A stretch of DNA of 64,000 bases from Pictodentalium vernedei (GCA_031216915.1 CM062296.1:58278584-58342583), one strand, 5' to 3'; counted from the stretch's first letter, positions 11,228 to 22,897 are shown. The notes: generated by a model not told the origin, from the letters alone. Made by a program: numbers and translations.

Positions 11228-12274
11228 GGAAACGTGGTTGATAAGATGCATTATTGGGTGAAATGTTGAGTGTCTCCTTCTGAATCCAAACTGATAGTTA
11301 TAAATAACGCTGTGTGCAACTAAGAAATATGATAAGCTTTTATGCATTAACTTCTCTAAGATTTTGGAAAAGGAAGGAAGAATACTTATTGGACGATAAT
11401 TGTCGAAAGACTGTTTATCCTCGGATTTAAAAATTGGTATTACTTTCGCGATTGTCATTTTTGATGGTACAATTCCAGTTGAAAAAGAGGTATTTATAAT
11501 GTGAGTTAAAGGAACAATAATTTCATATATAATGTCTTTTAGTTGTTTCGGAGAGATGTTGTCCTGACCAGCAGATGTTTTCCTAGGAAGACATTTTACG
11601 GCGGATATAACTTCGTCATGGGTTGCAGGGTATACGAAACAAGAGTCGGAGACGCTGTTATTTAGGTAATCAGAGAATCGATGTGTGGGACTACTTACCA
11701 TGTTTTTGGATACACGATTTCCAATATTGATAAAGTAGTTGTTGAATTTCTCAGCAATTTGGGTGGGGGCAGTGTACTCCTCATTGTTTTCAATAAACAA
11801 TGATGGTAGAGGGGGGGGGGGGGGGGATGTCTGACTTATTATTGCCTTGTGGAAAATTTCCCAGGTTTTCTTGATGTTTCCCCTATTTTCTGAAATCAGC
11901 TGGCTGTAATAGTTCTTTTTAAGTTTACGTTTAAGTTGATTGAAGACTTGGCAGTAGTTTTTGTATCTTGTGATATTGTCAATGGTCGGGGACCTATATT
12001 TGTTTTTAAGTAATTTGTGTTTGTTTAGGGAGGACTGTAGAAGACCGTAGGTCATCCATGGTTCTCTTTTTACGTATTTTTTCGGAGTTTTTAATGTTAT
12101 TAACGGAAAGGCTTGGTTAAAAGCCGTATTTAGAATTGTTAGAAATTTCTCACAGGCTTCGTTGACACTGTCCTCTTGACAAACATTGCTAAAATCAGAT
12201 TCAGATAGTAGCTGTTTCAATAAATTAATTAGTTCGTGTGTTAAAAATTCTCTTAGGCTGCTGTATATTGTCAT
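11228..12274 (-). pseudogene. Retrotransposon linker and N-terminal reverse transcriptase
   Basis: The longest open stretch in the window (about 349 codons up to the MITE). It covers the linker after the endonuclease and RT motifs 0-2. AKVIPIFKSED, NYRPISILPSFSKILEKLMH and YQFGFRRRHST are classic non-LTR RT signatures. A homopyrimidine run at about 11812-11828 encodes a run of prolines in the linker and is probably a length-variable homopolymer. The frame continues into 10781-10977 once the TTAA-type insert is removed. Confidence 0.88.
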
Positions 12275-12304
12275 TATGGTTGGTGCTCTTGAAATTTTCG
12301 GTGT

Positions 12305-12960
12305 AAAATGTAGCGAAATGATCGCTCACATCAGCAATGATTATTCCAGACGTATTTAAATTGAATCTATTACAAAAAAATATGGTCAATTATAGTTGCC
12401 GAATGAGTTCTTATTCTCGTTGGTTTGGTTATCATGGGCGTGAAACCACCTCTGAATAGGGCTTCTAAATATCGTTTGTTTTTTTGGTGTTGGTGAAAAT
12501 TGAGTAGATCTAAGTTGAAATCTCCCATTAGGTAGGCTGGTTTTCTCTCAGTATTGATTTGATCAAGTAGATTTGAATACTGAGCTAAGAACAAGTCCAG
12601 ATCAGCTTTGGGAGCAGTATTCGGACGATAAATAATTCCTAAAATAGATTTGTGTTTCCACTGAGTTCCATGAATAGAGATTCAAACACATGAGGAATGA
12701 AAATGCTTAAGTCGTTCCTTATTTTGAATGATATAGAATCTTTAATAAAGGCCCCAACCCCACCCCTACCATCATTACCGGCAGGGCGAGAACGCAGAAC
12801 AAGCGGATGATAGCCATCTAATGTGTAGGAGATATTTTCTTTTACGCTAAATGTTTCAGTAATACCTACGATGTCAAATATATTTTCGTTTACTTGGAGA
12901 TCACAGAGCAGTCTCTTTAGTTGATCAAAATTGGCATTTAAGCTTCTGCAGTTAATGTTA
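12305..12960 (-). pseudogene. Retrotransposon AP-like endonuclease domain, frameshifted
   Basis: This domain nicks target DNA for target-primed reverse transcription. Visible landmarks, in order: NINCRSLNANFDQL just inside the MITE junction, the catalytic-type Glu in GITET, GRGGVGAFIKD in the middle, MGDFN (catalytic Asp/Asn) within 12370-12594, and SDHF near the 3' end (catalytic Asp-His). At least two frame changes occur, one between about 12600 and 12660 and one between 12300 and 12370, so no active enzyme could be made. Confidence 0.8.
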
Positions 12961-13218
12961 CAGTACGTGGAGAGTGGATTGTAACTAAATCACTCGCAGA
13001 GTGGATTTATCACCTAAGCTATAACTTTCAAATTTTGTATATATCTACAAAAAAACAGAAGCAATGTTTCAGCCAATGGACCTCCGGGTTTAACCCGGAG
13101 GTCCATTGGCTGAAACTTTGCTGGTGCTGGTTATGCTTTGCAACAGATTTGCAATTATTGCTCGGATGGAATCTCCACTCTGCGGGTGATTTAGTGATAA
13201 TACACTCTCCACGTACTG
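12959..13218 (+). mobile_element. TA-type MITE family A nested in the retrotransposon
   Basis: TACAGTACGTGGAGAGTGG to CACTCTCCACGTACTGTA, with a GGACCTCCGGGTTTAACC hairpin centre. Excision with one TA restores the retrotransposon frame into the first endonuclease motif. Confidence 0.95.
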
Positions 13219-13441
13219 TAAGTAAGGCAAAAGATTTGTTAAACGTGTCCACTGCTGTAGAAAACGTTTCCGCAGTGTAGTATTTGCAGGTGTTCACATC
13301 GGCAGTAAGTGGGATGATAGGATCATCTTCAGAAACAGAAACACGGTTAACTTCACGACTGAGTTGTGTTAAAAAGTCGAAGTCTGCATCATTCTGTACT
13401 TTATCAAGCGAGACTGGGCTGGTCATCAGGAAAAGTGACAT
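13219..13441 (-). pseudogene. Retrotransposon ORF2 N-terminal segment
   Basis: An open reading frame of about 74 codons up to the TA-type MITE. It ends with SFALL, the usual lead-in to the first endonuclease strand in this class (typically followed by a His/Asn-Ile-Asn motif). The Met at 13441 is the first in frame, but the true start of the element's ORF may be upstream and lost. No function is recognisable apart from its position ahead of the endonuclease. Confidence 0.6.
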
Positions 13442-13770
13442 ATAGTGGAGGAAACAAAGGGTTATAATAACACAGGTGTTCTACTCTGCTATCGAGAATA
13501 TTGTAACTTGGGCTATGGTAACTTAGGACAAGACTGAAGTGTGTGTTTTCGAAATGAATATTGCTGTATGTATGGGAGTTGAGTGGGTGAGTAAAGAGAA
13601 TCGAGTTGATATTGCTAAATAATGTTCATAATTTATCTCTCATTTATCACTGAGTTAGGCGGGAAGGTGGGAAGGGCTAGAAAAAATACAAAGTAGTGAA
13701 CTAATAATAATAATAATAATAATTATAATAAAATTAGACAAAGTGGACCTCATTCAGTCATCACGGGACG
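13442..13770. other. No gene; short ATA repeat
   Basis: 5' flank of the retrotransposon. It includes (TAA)n at about 13700-13735. Confidence 0.5.
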
Positions 13771-14362
13771 AGAGGGCGGTGGCTCAGTGGTTACGGAATT
13801 GGACCTCAATCGGTTCGATGACCACCAGGCGCAACCGCATTGTGTCCTTAGTCAAGGTACTTTATCCCGACTGTCTGTACGGGGGCACGGTGGTGCTGTG
13901 TACTAAGGCGTACTGCATGTGGATGATGCATTTGTCTTCAACCTATGCTGATCATATTTGTGTGCGGAGTCAGTGCGCTGGAGAGTTTGACAGCTACTCG
14001 CTGATGCTTGGTGGTTCTCTCCGTATACTCCGGCTTTGTTCACCCTTCAAAACTGTCCAACACGAGCTGATCTCGACTTTCGAAAGTGTCGTTAACAAGC
14101 CAGAAAATAAGCAGACTGTCATCCTCAAAATGACGTCCCCAGAGGGTGAATTTAGTGATGCCACCCTGCACAGCAGGGTAGCTTCACTACATTTACCCTC
14201 TGTGAACCTCAATCTGAATCAGGGTCTCAAAACTAAACTGAGAGAGGTAACCAGAGGATAAATTGGCCCACTATATGGAATAGCATCATCAAATTCACCC
14301 TCTGGGGACCCCATTCTGCAAATGTCAGACTGCTTATTTTCAGGCCTGGTCGTTAAAACTCA
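13771..14362 (+). mobile_element. tRNA-derived SINE (second subfamily) split by a hAT-like MITE
   Basis: Box A is recognisable (TGGCTCAGTGG). The 3' end uses an alternative tail module (AACTGTCCAACACGAG... TCGAAAGTGTCGTTAA) that is seen inverted in the copies at 23.0 and 27.8 kb. The copy is interrupted at 14096-14348 by a MITE that duplicated GTCGTTAA. Confidence 0.8.
14096..14348 (+). mobile_element. hAT-like MITE nested in a SINE (8-bp duplication)
   Basis: Flanked by perfect 8-bp GTCGTTAA copies (14088-14095, 14349-14356). Inverted ends CAAGCCAGAAAATAAGCAG and CTGCTTATTTTCAGGCCTG. Inner palindromes are built on CCCAGAGGGTGAATTTAG and on the tip CCCTGCACAGCAGGGT. Confidence 0.92.
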
Positions 14363-14369
14363 CTAATAA

Positions 14370-14470
14370 CCCGTATTTTTGAGACAAAAAAAAAAAATGA
14401 AAACAAATTGAAGGGCGATTTTTGAATATTGCTGGAAGTTTTTGTAGGTCACATTGGGTAAAGGGCTAGT
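14370..14470 (+). mobile_element. TTAA-type MITE family A, right half
   Basis: TTTTTGAGACAAAA arm followed by a GGCGATTTTTGAATATTGC segment and the end CATTGGGTAAAGGGCTA. Confidence 0.7.
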
Positions 14471-14632
14471 GTCTACTTGCATAAATTTTCCGTTCATTTT
14501 CACGGGACTTGTCTCAGTGTTTGCTCGGACAGTTTTTGTTGCACATTCAAGCATAGCTATTTAATTATTTACAGTGATATATATTTTTTAAAGTGTTTTT
14601 TTTTGTAGAAAATAAGAAAAAAAATAGTATAC

Positions 14633-14778
14633 CTTAACGTGTTTCCGTGCTATTCTGGCAATCCTGATATAAAGACTAAACATAATAAGAAGTGGAATCG
14701 CCATCGCTATCACAAACAGTAGAGTTATACGCTTCAAACCATACAATTTCTCGTATATACAATTATTGTCATAATTTT
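14633..14778 (-). CDS. GPCR exon encoding extracellular loop 2 and TM5
   Basis: Second firm exon of the same receptor, 146 nt. The acceptor is ccatttcag|AA and the donor is GTTAAG|gtatac. The first two bases complete the codon left open by the TM3-TM4 exon, giving Glu, and the exon ends in phase 0. The peptide has an extracellular loop 2 cysteine (YDNNCIYEK), which would pair with the TM3 cysteine. It continues into TM5 with Pro and Tyr exactly eight positions apart (AIPLLIMFSLY), matching positions 5.50 and 5.58. It ends in a basic start to intracellular loop 3 (RIARIARKHVK). The intron separating it from the previous exon is about 22.8 kb and packed with repeats. Confidence 0.92.
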
Positions 14779-14989
14779 CTGAAATGGAAACAAACATACT
14801 CTAACTGGGCGACTATACTATATCGCTTCAAGCCCAACCCTTTATGTTTTCATTACCGTAAAGGTGTTGGCCCAAAGGTGTTTGTTGCATTGTTTCATAT
14901 TAGGGTGACCTTGCATTCGTATTAAAACCTTTTGAAACTTCTGTACGTCTTATGACGTACGAAATCAAACGGCGTGTTGATACTTGGAA

Positions 14990-15287
14990 GTCTGTCCTTG
15001 GGCAAGGCACTTAACCCCAGTTGTCTACATGGGGGCACGATGCCGCTGTGTACTAGGGCGTACTGCACGTTGCTGGTGCGCATGTATTCAACCAATCTAA
15101 CCCTGCCTGTGCTTCAGTGCGGAGTTACGATGCTGGGGGCTGGAAGCTGCTCGTCATTGCTCGGTGGTTCTCCCCGGGTACACCGGGTACTCCGGCATCC
15201 TCCACCCGCAAAACTGCCACGGTCATGATTAGCCATTGTGCATAAGTATGTGACTTTAAACACCAATAAGTAAATAAGTAAATAATA
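14990..15287 (+). mobile_element. SINE, 5'-truncated
   Basis: Lacks the tRNA head. It starts near GTCCTTGGGCAAGGCACTT and runs to an AATA/AGTA-rich tail. Body and 3' module match the copy at 4820-5192. Confidence 0.88.
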
Positions 15288-15437
15288 CTTTGTGGTCAAT
15301 TGTTTTGTCATTATTTTTCGATTTTTTAAAGTTTTAACCTCAATTCCTATTTTCTCCCGAATAGTGCTCAGTGACAACCGTTGAGCCAAATGGTATCACA
15401 GCTTAAAATGCTAATATAATCCTGCTGTCAAGACTTC

Positions 15438-15632
15438 TTAACTGGTAGAGTGCTAGAAGCCATTATGAGGGCTTTCAAAAAATGAGGATACAAGAGCAAA
15501 ACCCAATACTTTCCTTGCTTATATTTCATATTCAGTCAAACACAAATAATATTTTGTTTATATAAATTTGTAATTAAACAAGTTTTGAGTAACAGATTCA
15601 GACCACCAAAAATAATCTAGCCCTCAACCAGA
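15438..15632 (+). mobile_element. TTAA-type MITE family D, diverged
   Basis: TTAACTGGTAGAGTGCTAG at the left and TCTAGCCCTCAACCAG at the right. The central hairpin is deleted. Confidence 0.78.
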
Positions 15633-16032
15633 TCGTCACTAATGTGAAAAAATATCTTGTTATTTGTACTTTCCGACGTTTGACGTCGTATTTTGAACAA
15701 AAACGTTGAAGAAACTGAATTCCATGTGACGTTTGAACGTCGGGATAATTAAAGTCTCAAAGGGTTGATTATTAGCATCCGTACTCCTATTCTATTGAGA
15801 TGAGAGTTTGGGGCTTCGAATGTACATTTTCCAGTGAACACTTTCGGCCGTCATATTCTTGGTTTCAATGAAAAAGGGGCTCAAATAAGCAGCAATCAGC
15901 TGTGAAATAAGTATCGGTAGACATTTTCTACTCACTCTTTATCTTAAAACCCAATCGAACTGTTTATGCTTTTATCTCACACTCGGTGCGTTTTTACACT
16001 ATTACGCAACTAAAGTTTTATGTATCTGGGCC

Positions 16033-19000
16033 CTGTTACAACCGATAATGTTACAACGCCGCATAATGTTACACCAACGCATAACGTTACAAAAAATGTA
16101 GTAAACAACCGATAATGTTATAAACTCCGCATAATGTTATAAATTTCTTCAACCCGTTATGTTATAAAAATCGACGCATAATGTTATAACTTTTTTCAAC
16201 CCGTTATGTTATAAAAATCGACTCACAATGTTATAACTTTTTTCAACCCGTTATGTTACAACAAATTAACCGATAATGTTATAACTTCTGTATACTAATT
16301 CCAGTTACAGCTATTGCAGATGGACTTTACCACTTACCATTTATTGCCGCATAAAGGTATGTAATATTTATACTAAAGGTTTCTGCTCTGCTTAAGGTGA
16401 GGAGACACCCCCCCCCCCCCCCCAAGTCCCGGGGATTTATCATAGAATGACCTAGTCATGTTGATAGACGCGGCTTATCCTGGTAACTCAATCGTGTGAC
16501 GTCATTACCATGATCGTGCTGTGCCCAACATGGTGAAGGCGGGGGTGGTGGGGGAGGGGTACTATTTTATCCGGTAAGAACGTTTACCCACATGCGTAGT
16601 CTCCGCTTCCAGAAATGTAGTGTACCATAGTCCCCTGACGCCTTTGGGGATGGGCAAATGCCTCTGTTTCCGCTTGTTTTGGGCATCTAAAACTCATTTG
16701 TCGCATATTTCTTGGTCATAAGAATATCTTATTGTTCATTAATTTGACATTTTAACAACTAACAGTCAACAAAAATGAGGTGGAGTTAAAAGAGGTCAAA
16801 AAGTTGGATGGAGCAAGGTACATACGGTGGATGTGGCAGGTTGGTAGTGTCGCACGGAAGCCGAAGAATAAGATGCGAGACTGGGTAGGAAGAGGAATGG
16901 GGTTTAGGAGGATTGAAAGGGGTGGGCATGGATTACGCTGAGAAAGAGAGGAGGTCATGGATTAGTAGATCAGGGTGATTGTACAGAGAAAGCTATCAGA
17001 AAATACTGTAAGAGAGTAGTGCTAGACGGTATGATAATATAGATGGTGGAGATGTTGGAAGAAGTGGAAGTGATGAATTTGGGATTATAGATTCTGGGAA
17101 AGGCGGAATCACTAGAACAGGCAGTATATGGAGAAGGAGGAGATTGTGGAGGAGGAGTTGTGTTGATGTTGTGGCGGTGTTGGTGATGATGTTGAGTAGT
17201 TATATATGTTGAAAATGAGCCATTTTGTAGGACACCGAGGCAGGACCCCGGAAGTGACGTCGTGTCACGTGACTGGGCGGTCATGTTGGGTTGTCATGAT
17301 AGTGCACGTGGGTGGCCATGTTGTGATGTCATTATCATGATAATAGGTGGTAGGAGTGCGTATGCGCAGCACGTGTTGTTATGGGGACACGTGCTCCGTC
17401 TCACCCCTAACAACCCGACAATAGATATCAAATTAATCCAAACAACCCGACAATCTTCAGAAAACTGACCCAAACACTCCCGAAAACACTCCCAAGCAAA
17501 GGTAGGATAGTATCCTTAATGAGGGTATGAGACGTGTGAAGAGGTACTCATTACGCTCATTTTCATAGCTTTCATTTTGAGACGTATGATTTTGCGCGTA
17601 TCGTGCTCATTTTCATAGCTTTCATTGCTTCATACGACGAAAAGGGGGATTCCGTGGGTTTAGTATTCTTAAAATATAGGATATTATCGTTACCTAATGT
17701 CCGACCATATAATGGACGCGTAATTTATCACAGAAATGGGTTTATTACAATAATGGTTGGTTTATTACAATAGTGTTTTTTTTAACTGAGAGATAAACTG
17801 GAATGGGGAGGCGCCGTCCCTGTCCCCGGAGCCCTACTGTCCCTTGCCCCTGGAGCTCCTGAAGTCTTGGTCTCTCGAGTTTCTGGCGAGTTACTAAATC
17901 GGTACTGGCAGGATTCGGGAGTGTTTTCGGGAATGTTTTGGACAGTTTCCTGAAGATTGTTGGGTTATTTGGATTAATTCGATATCTATTGTCGGGTTGT
18001 TAAGGGTGAGACGGAGCACGTGTCCCTATAACAACACGCGTTGCGCATACGCACTCCCACCACCTTTTTCATGATAATGACATCACAACATGGCCACCCA
18101 CGTGCACTATCATGACAACCCAACATGACCGCCCAGTCACGTGACATGACGTCGCTTCCGGGGTCCTGCCCCGGGGTCCTACAAAATGGCTCACTTTCAA
18201 CATACATAACTACTCAACACCATCACCAACACCGCCACAACATCAACACAACTCCTCCTCCACAATCTCCTCCTTCTCCATATACTGCCTGTTCTAGTGA
18301 TTCCGCCTTTTCCAGAACCTGTAATCCCAAATTCATCACTTCCACTTCTTTCAACATCTTCACCATCTATATTATCATACCGTCTAGCACTACTCTCTTA
18401 CAGTATTCTCAGATAGCCTTCTCTGCACAATCACCCTGATGTGCTAATCCATGACCTCCTCTCTTTCTCAGCCTAATCCCTGCCCACCCCTTTCAATCCT
18501 CCTAAACCCCATTCCTTTTCCTACCCAGTCTCGCATCTTATTCTTCGGCTTCCGTGCGACACTACCAACCCGCCACATCCACCATATATACCTCGCTCCA
18601 TCCAACTTTTTGACCTCTTTTAACTCCACCTCATTTTTGTTGACTGTTAGTTGTTAAAATGTCAAATTAATGAACAATAAGATATTCTTATGACTAAGAA
18701 ATATGCGACAAATGAGTTTTAGATGCCCAAAACAAGCGGAAACAGAGGCATTTGCCCATCCCCAAAGGCGTCAGGGGACTATGGTGCACTACATTTTTGG
18801 AAGCGGAGATTACGCATGTTGGTAAACGTACCAACCGGATACAATAGTACTCCTCCTCCACCACCCCCGCCTTCACCATGGTGGGCACTGGATGATCATG
18901 GTAATGACGTCACACGATTAGGTTACCAGGATAATCCGCGTCTATGTAATGTGACAAGGTCATTCTATGATAAATCCCCGGGAGTTGGGAGGGGTGGGGG

Positions 19001-19328
19001 TGTCTCCTCGCCTTAACCGGAGCAGAAACCTTTAGTATAAATATTACATACCTTTATGCGGCAATAAATGGTAAGTGGTAAAGTCCATCTGCAATAGCTG
19101 TAACTGGAATTAGTATACAGAAGTTATAACATTATCGGTTAATTTGTTGTAACATAACGGGTTGAAAAAAGTTATAACATTATGCGTCGATTTTTATAAC
19201 ATAACGGGTTGAAAAAAGTTATAACATTATGCGGAGTTTATAACATTATCGGTTGTTTACTACATTTTTTGTAACATTATGCGTTGGTGTAACATTATGC
19301 GGCGTTGTAACATTATCGGTTGTAACAG
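16033..19328 (+). mobile_element. Fold-back element 1, arms about 1.45 kb
   Basis: Starts CTGTTACAACCGATAATG and ends with the complement. Each terminus is a minisatellite of ATAATGTTATAAC-like units (16033-16290; 19100-19328). The left arm (to about 17487) is repeated inverted from about 17911. The 420-bp loop is unique and shows no gene. Arms include CACGTGACTGGGCGGTCATG and a C run (16406) with no long matching run in the other arm. This structure fits fold-back transposons. Confidence 0.88.
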
Positions 19329-19331
19329 GCC

Positions 19332-21687
19332 CTGTTACAACCGATAATGTTACAACGCCGCATACACCAACGCATAATGTTACAAAAAATGTAGTAAACA
19401 ACCGATAATGTTATAAACTCCGCATAATGTTATAACCTTTTTCAGCCCGTTATGTTATAAAAATCGACGCATAATGTTATAACTTTTTTCAACCCGTTAT
19501 GTTACAACAAATTAACCGATAATGTTATAACTTCTGTATACTAATTCCAGTTACTGCTATTGTAAATGGACTTTACCACTTACCATTTATTGCCGCATAA
19601 AGGTATGTAATATTTATACTAAAGGTTTCTGCTCTAGTTAAGGCGAGGAGACCCACCCACCCACCCCCAACTCCCGGGGATTTATCATAGAATGACCTAG
19701 TCACGTTACATAGACGCGGATTATCCTGGTAACTCAATCGTGTGACGCCAGAAGTAGTCTTCGTATGTTTCACCCCAATTCGCCAGACCCCCGGTGCAGG
19801 ACCCCGGAAGTGACGTCATGTCACGTGACCTAGCGCCGCCATGTTGTGTTGTCATGGTAACCCGCGTGAGCGGCCATGTTGGGACAGCATCCCCAAAGTG
19901 ATACGTGTTGTTCGTGCGCATGCGCAGCGCGTGTTATTAGGGTGATACGTGTTTCCGTCGTCCATTTTGTTTACTGGAGGCCGCCATCTTGGTTTCTATG
20001 GTAGCACTAGCAACACGTATCAATATGGGGATGACGTCACAACATGGCCGCTCACGCGGGTTACCCTGCCAACACAACATGGCGGCACTAGGTCACGTGA
20101 CATGACGTCACTTCCGGGGTCCTGCACCGGGGTCCTGCCGAATTGGGTGAAACATACGAAGACTACTACTGACGCCATTGCCATGATCATCCAGTGCCCA
20201 ACATGGTGAAGGCGGGAGTGGTGGAGGAGGGGTGCTATTTTATCCGGTTGGTTCGTTTACCAACATGCGTAGTCTCCGCTTCCAGAAATGTAATGTACCA
20301 TAGTCCCCTGACGCCTTTGGGGATGGGCAAATGCCTCTGTTTCTGCTTGTTTTGGGCATCTAAAACTCATTTGTCGCATATTTCTTAGTCATAAGAATTT
20401 CTTATTGTTCAATAATTTGACATTTTAACAACTAACAGTGAACAAAAATGAGGTGGAGTTAAAAGAGGTCAAAAAGTTGGAAGGAGCGACGTACATATGG
20501 TAGATGTGGCGGGTTGGTAGTGTCGCACGCAAGCCGAAGAATAAGATGCGAGACTGGGTAGGAAGAGGAATGAGGTTTAGGAGGACTGAAAGGGTGGGCA
20601 AGGATTAGGCTGAGAAAGATAGGAGGTCATGGATTAGTACATCAGGGTGATTGTGCATAGAAAGCTATCTGAGAATACTATGAGAGAATAATGCTAGACG
20701 TATGATAATATAGATGATGGAGATGTTGGAAGAAGTGGAAGTGATGAATTTGGGATTACAGGTTCTGGATAAGGCGGAATCACAAGAACAAGCAGAAAAG
20801 GGAGAAGGAGGAGATTGTGGAGGAGGAGTTGTGTTGATGTTGTGGCGGTGTTGGTGATGGTGTTGAGTAGTTATGCATGTTGAAAATGAGCCATTGTGGC
20901 AGGACCCCGGAAGTGACGTCATGGCACGTGACTGGGCGGTCATGTTGGGTTGTCATGATAGTGCACGTGGGTGGCCATGTTGTGATGTCATTATCATGAA
21001 AAAAAGGTGGTAGGAGTGCGTATGCGCAGCGCGTTTTGTTATAGGGACACGTGCTCCGTCTCATCCCTAACAAACCGACCATAGATATCGAATTAATCCA
21101 AACAACCCGACAATCTTCAGGAAACTGTCCAAAACATTCCCGAAAACACTTCTGGAAGCGGAGACTACGCATGTTGGTAAACGTACCAATCGGATAAAAT
21201 AGCACGCCTCCTCCACCAACCCCGCCTTCACCATGTTGGGCACTGGACGATCATGGTAATGACGTCACACTATTGAGTTACCACGATAATTCGCGTCTAC
21301 GTAATGTGACTAGGTCATTCTATGATAAATCCCCGGGAGTTGGGGGGGGGGGGGGGGGGTGTCTCCATGCCTTAACCAGAGCAGAAACCTTTAGTGTTAA
21401 TATTACATACCTTTGTGTGGCAATAAATGGTAAGTGGTAAAGTCCATCTACAAAAGCTGTAACTGGAATTAGTATACATTAGTTATAACATTATCGGTTA
21501 ATTTGTTGTAACATAACGGGTTGAAAAAAGTTATAACATTATGCGTCGATTTTTATAACATAACGGGTTGAACAAAGTTATAACAGTATGCGGAGTTTAT
21601 AACATTATCGGTTGTTTATTACATTTTTTGTAACATTATGCGTTGGTGTAACATTATGCGGCGTTGTAACATTATCGGTTGTAACAG
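19332..21687 (+). mobile_element. Fold-back element 2, right arm shortened
   Basis: Same termini as element 1, and joined to it through a single GCC. The left arm extends to about 21148, but the right arm is only about 540 bp (21149-21687), so the palindrome is asymmetric. A G run at about 21342 lies in the right arm. A hAT-like MITE splits the left arm at 19751-20169. Confidence 0.88.
19751..20169 (+). mobile_element. hAT-like MITE nested in the second fold-back element
   Basis: Perfect 8-bp duplication TGACGCCA on both sides. Ends GAAGTAGTCTTCGTATG and CATACGAAGACTACTAC. Its arms contain GGACCCCGGAAGTGACGTCA and TGTCACGTGAC blocks that also occur in the host element's own arms. Confidence 0.92.
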
Positions 21688-21799
21688 GCCCTTGTTCCGA
21701 ATCCGTATCAAGGGCCCCTGATACAAGCGCGTGATTCTGCTGTTGCCAAAACAACGGCATTAATATCATTTTTCGATCGCTTCGCGTTTTTCACTTCAG

Positions 21800-21857
21800 A
21801 GAAAACAATATTAGGTGAGGCGAAGCCGAACCTAATATTGTTTTCTCTGGGCCGTAT
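21800..21857 (+). repeat. Short perfect hairpin beside fold-back element 2
   Basis: CAGAGAAAACAATATTAGGT folds on GAGGCGAAGCCGAACC. Larger element bounds were not found. Confidence 0.75.
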
Positions 21858-22381
21858 ATGACACTGTAACGTATTTATTATGCTCGGCGTGCTAAAATGT
21901 CACTGGGGAAGTTAACTCAACTAATAGTTTATGCGCACTTTTCGGCATCTTGGTCTGGTTTGTAGCCTATTATTGGGATTTTCCTGAAAGCTCGAGTCGA
22001 GGCATCTCTCTTGAAGTTAAAGGATTAGCTTTCGCTATGAAATGTGGAAAACTCCACCTCAATAAACAAAGAACAGCACATTTTAAAATATAATAAACCT
22101 TTACACCAAGAGGGATATTTAGTTCACCAGTAATTATTGCAAAAGTACCAACCAAATTCACGTTGACGAAACACACAGTTACTCCACTTCGCAAGACAGT
22201 ATTCAGTAAAGTGAATCCCAGTGATGTAATTTTCTCTGAAGTGTAACGTCATCACTGACCTCAATATGGAGATCAATGAACGATATTCTATTTTTCAATT
22301 TGCGTCTTTCCATCGATAATGGCAAATGAAAAAGTTCCTCATAAAATAATTTTATAACACATTTTGTGGTCAATATTGTGA

Positions 22382-22560
22382 GATAAGTTTATCATTACCA
22401 CAGTGTGTGTCTCCGGAAATGCTGATCAAGTCGAGTTGTAGGCAGAGAGTCGCATTTCGACTCGCCCTAACGGGCTCGTCGAAATACTGTTCTCTTCCTA
22501 CAACTCGACTTGATCTGAATTCCCGGAGACACACACTGTGATGATAATCTGTATATATTT
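22382..22560 (+). mobile_element. Hairpin element with CACAGTGTGTGTCTCC arms
   Basis: The left and right arms match from ATTACCACAGTGTGTGTCTC inward to AAGTCGAGTTGTAGG. The tip is TCGACTCGCCCTAACGGGC. Confidence 0.82.
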
Positions 22561-22675
22561 TCATTCCGCTACAGAGTCTAGTTCTGTGAGCGAAAAAAAA
22601 CTCAAAAACGACTACTTTTACCCTTCATGGTACTAATGTGCGAAAAACCGAGAAGTTCGAAACTCAGAATTTAGT

Positions 22676-22897
22676 TTAACCCCTTGAACCCTAGCGGCCG
22701 TTTTTCCGGCCAGCAACATAATACGTCATAGCGTCATTAAACAAGATGGCTGTTCTGTAAATGTGTGGGGTAGTGGGGTAGCCCCGAGGCTGCACGTTGA
22801 AAATATTGATGGGTCTACCCCAAATAATGAATATGGACTCTTCTAATTGCTGCTATTGAACTGGCATGGAAGATACCACTAGAGTTCAAAGGGTTAA
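22676..22897 (+). mobile_element. TTAA-type MITE family C, reference copy
   Basis: TTAACCCCTTGAACCCTAG to AGAGTTCAAAGGGTTAA, about 220 bp. One arm has TTTTTCCGGCCAGCAACAT and the other TGGCATGGAAGATACCAC. Confidence 0.9.

Larger units (their letters stand above)
9858..13441 (-). mobile_element. CR1/L2-type non-LTR retrotransposon, degenerate, with two nested MITEs
   Basis: Read on the minus strand, the domains run in the expected order: N-terminal stretch, AP-type endonuclease, reverse transcriptase and a C-terminal segment. The frame is shifted several times, so the copy is dead. It is interrupted by a TA-type MITE at 12959-13218 and a TTAA-type MITE at 10978-11227. Removing each insert with one copy of its target duplication restores continuous reading at the junction. 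The 3' untranslated part may extend to about 9258, where short GAATT repeats occur. The clade is inferred from the endonuclease-RT layout and the [13 protein letters not shown] motif; jockey-like membership cannot be excluded. Confidence 0.85.
2778..14632 (-). other. 11.9-kb intron of the GPCR gene
   Basis: Bounded by the TM5 exon donor and the TM6 exon acceptor, both in phase 0. Most of it is a non-LTR retrotransposon in the same orientation as the gene, a full-length SINE, and MITEs, some of them nested. Confidence 0.85.

Noticed and set aside
16752..20943. Repeated plus/minus ORFs (MTAQSRD..., MTSSLSQ...)
   Set aside because: These are the inverted arms of the fold-back elements read in several frames. 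They recur because the arms recur, and there is no protein signature.
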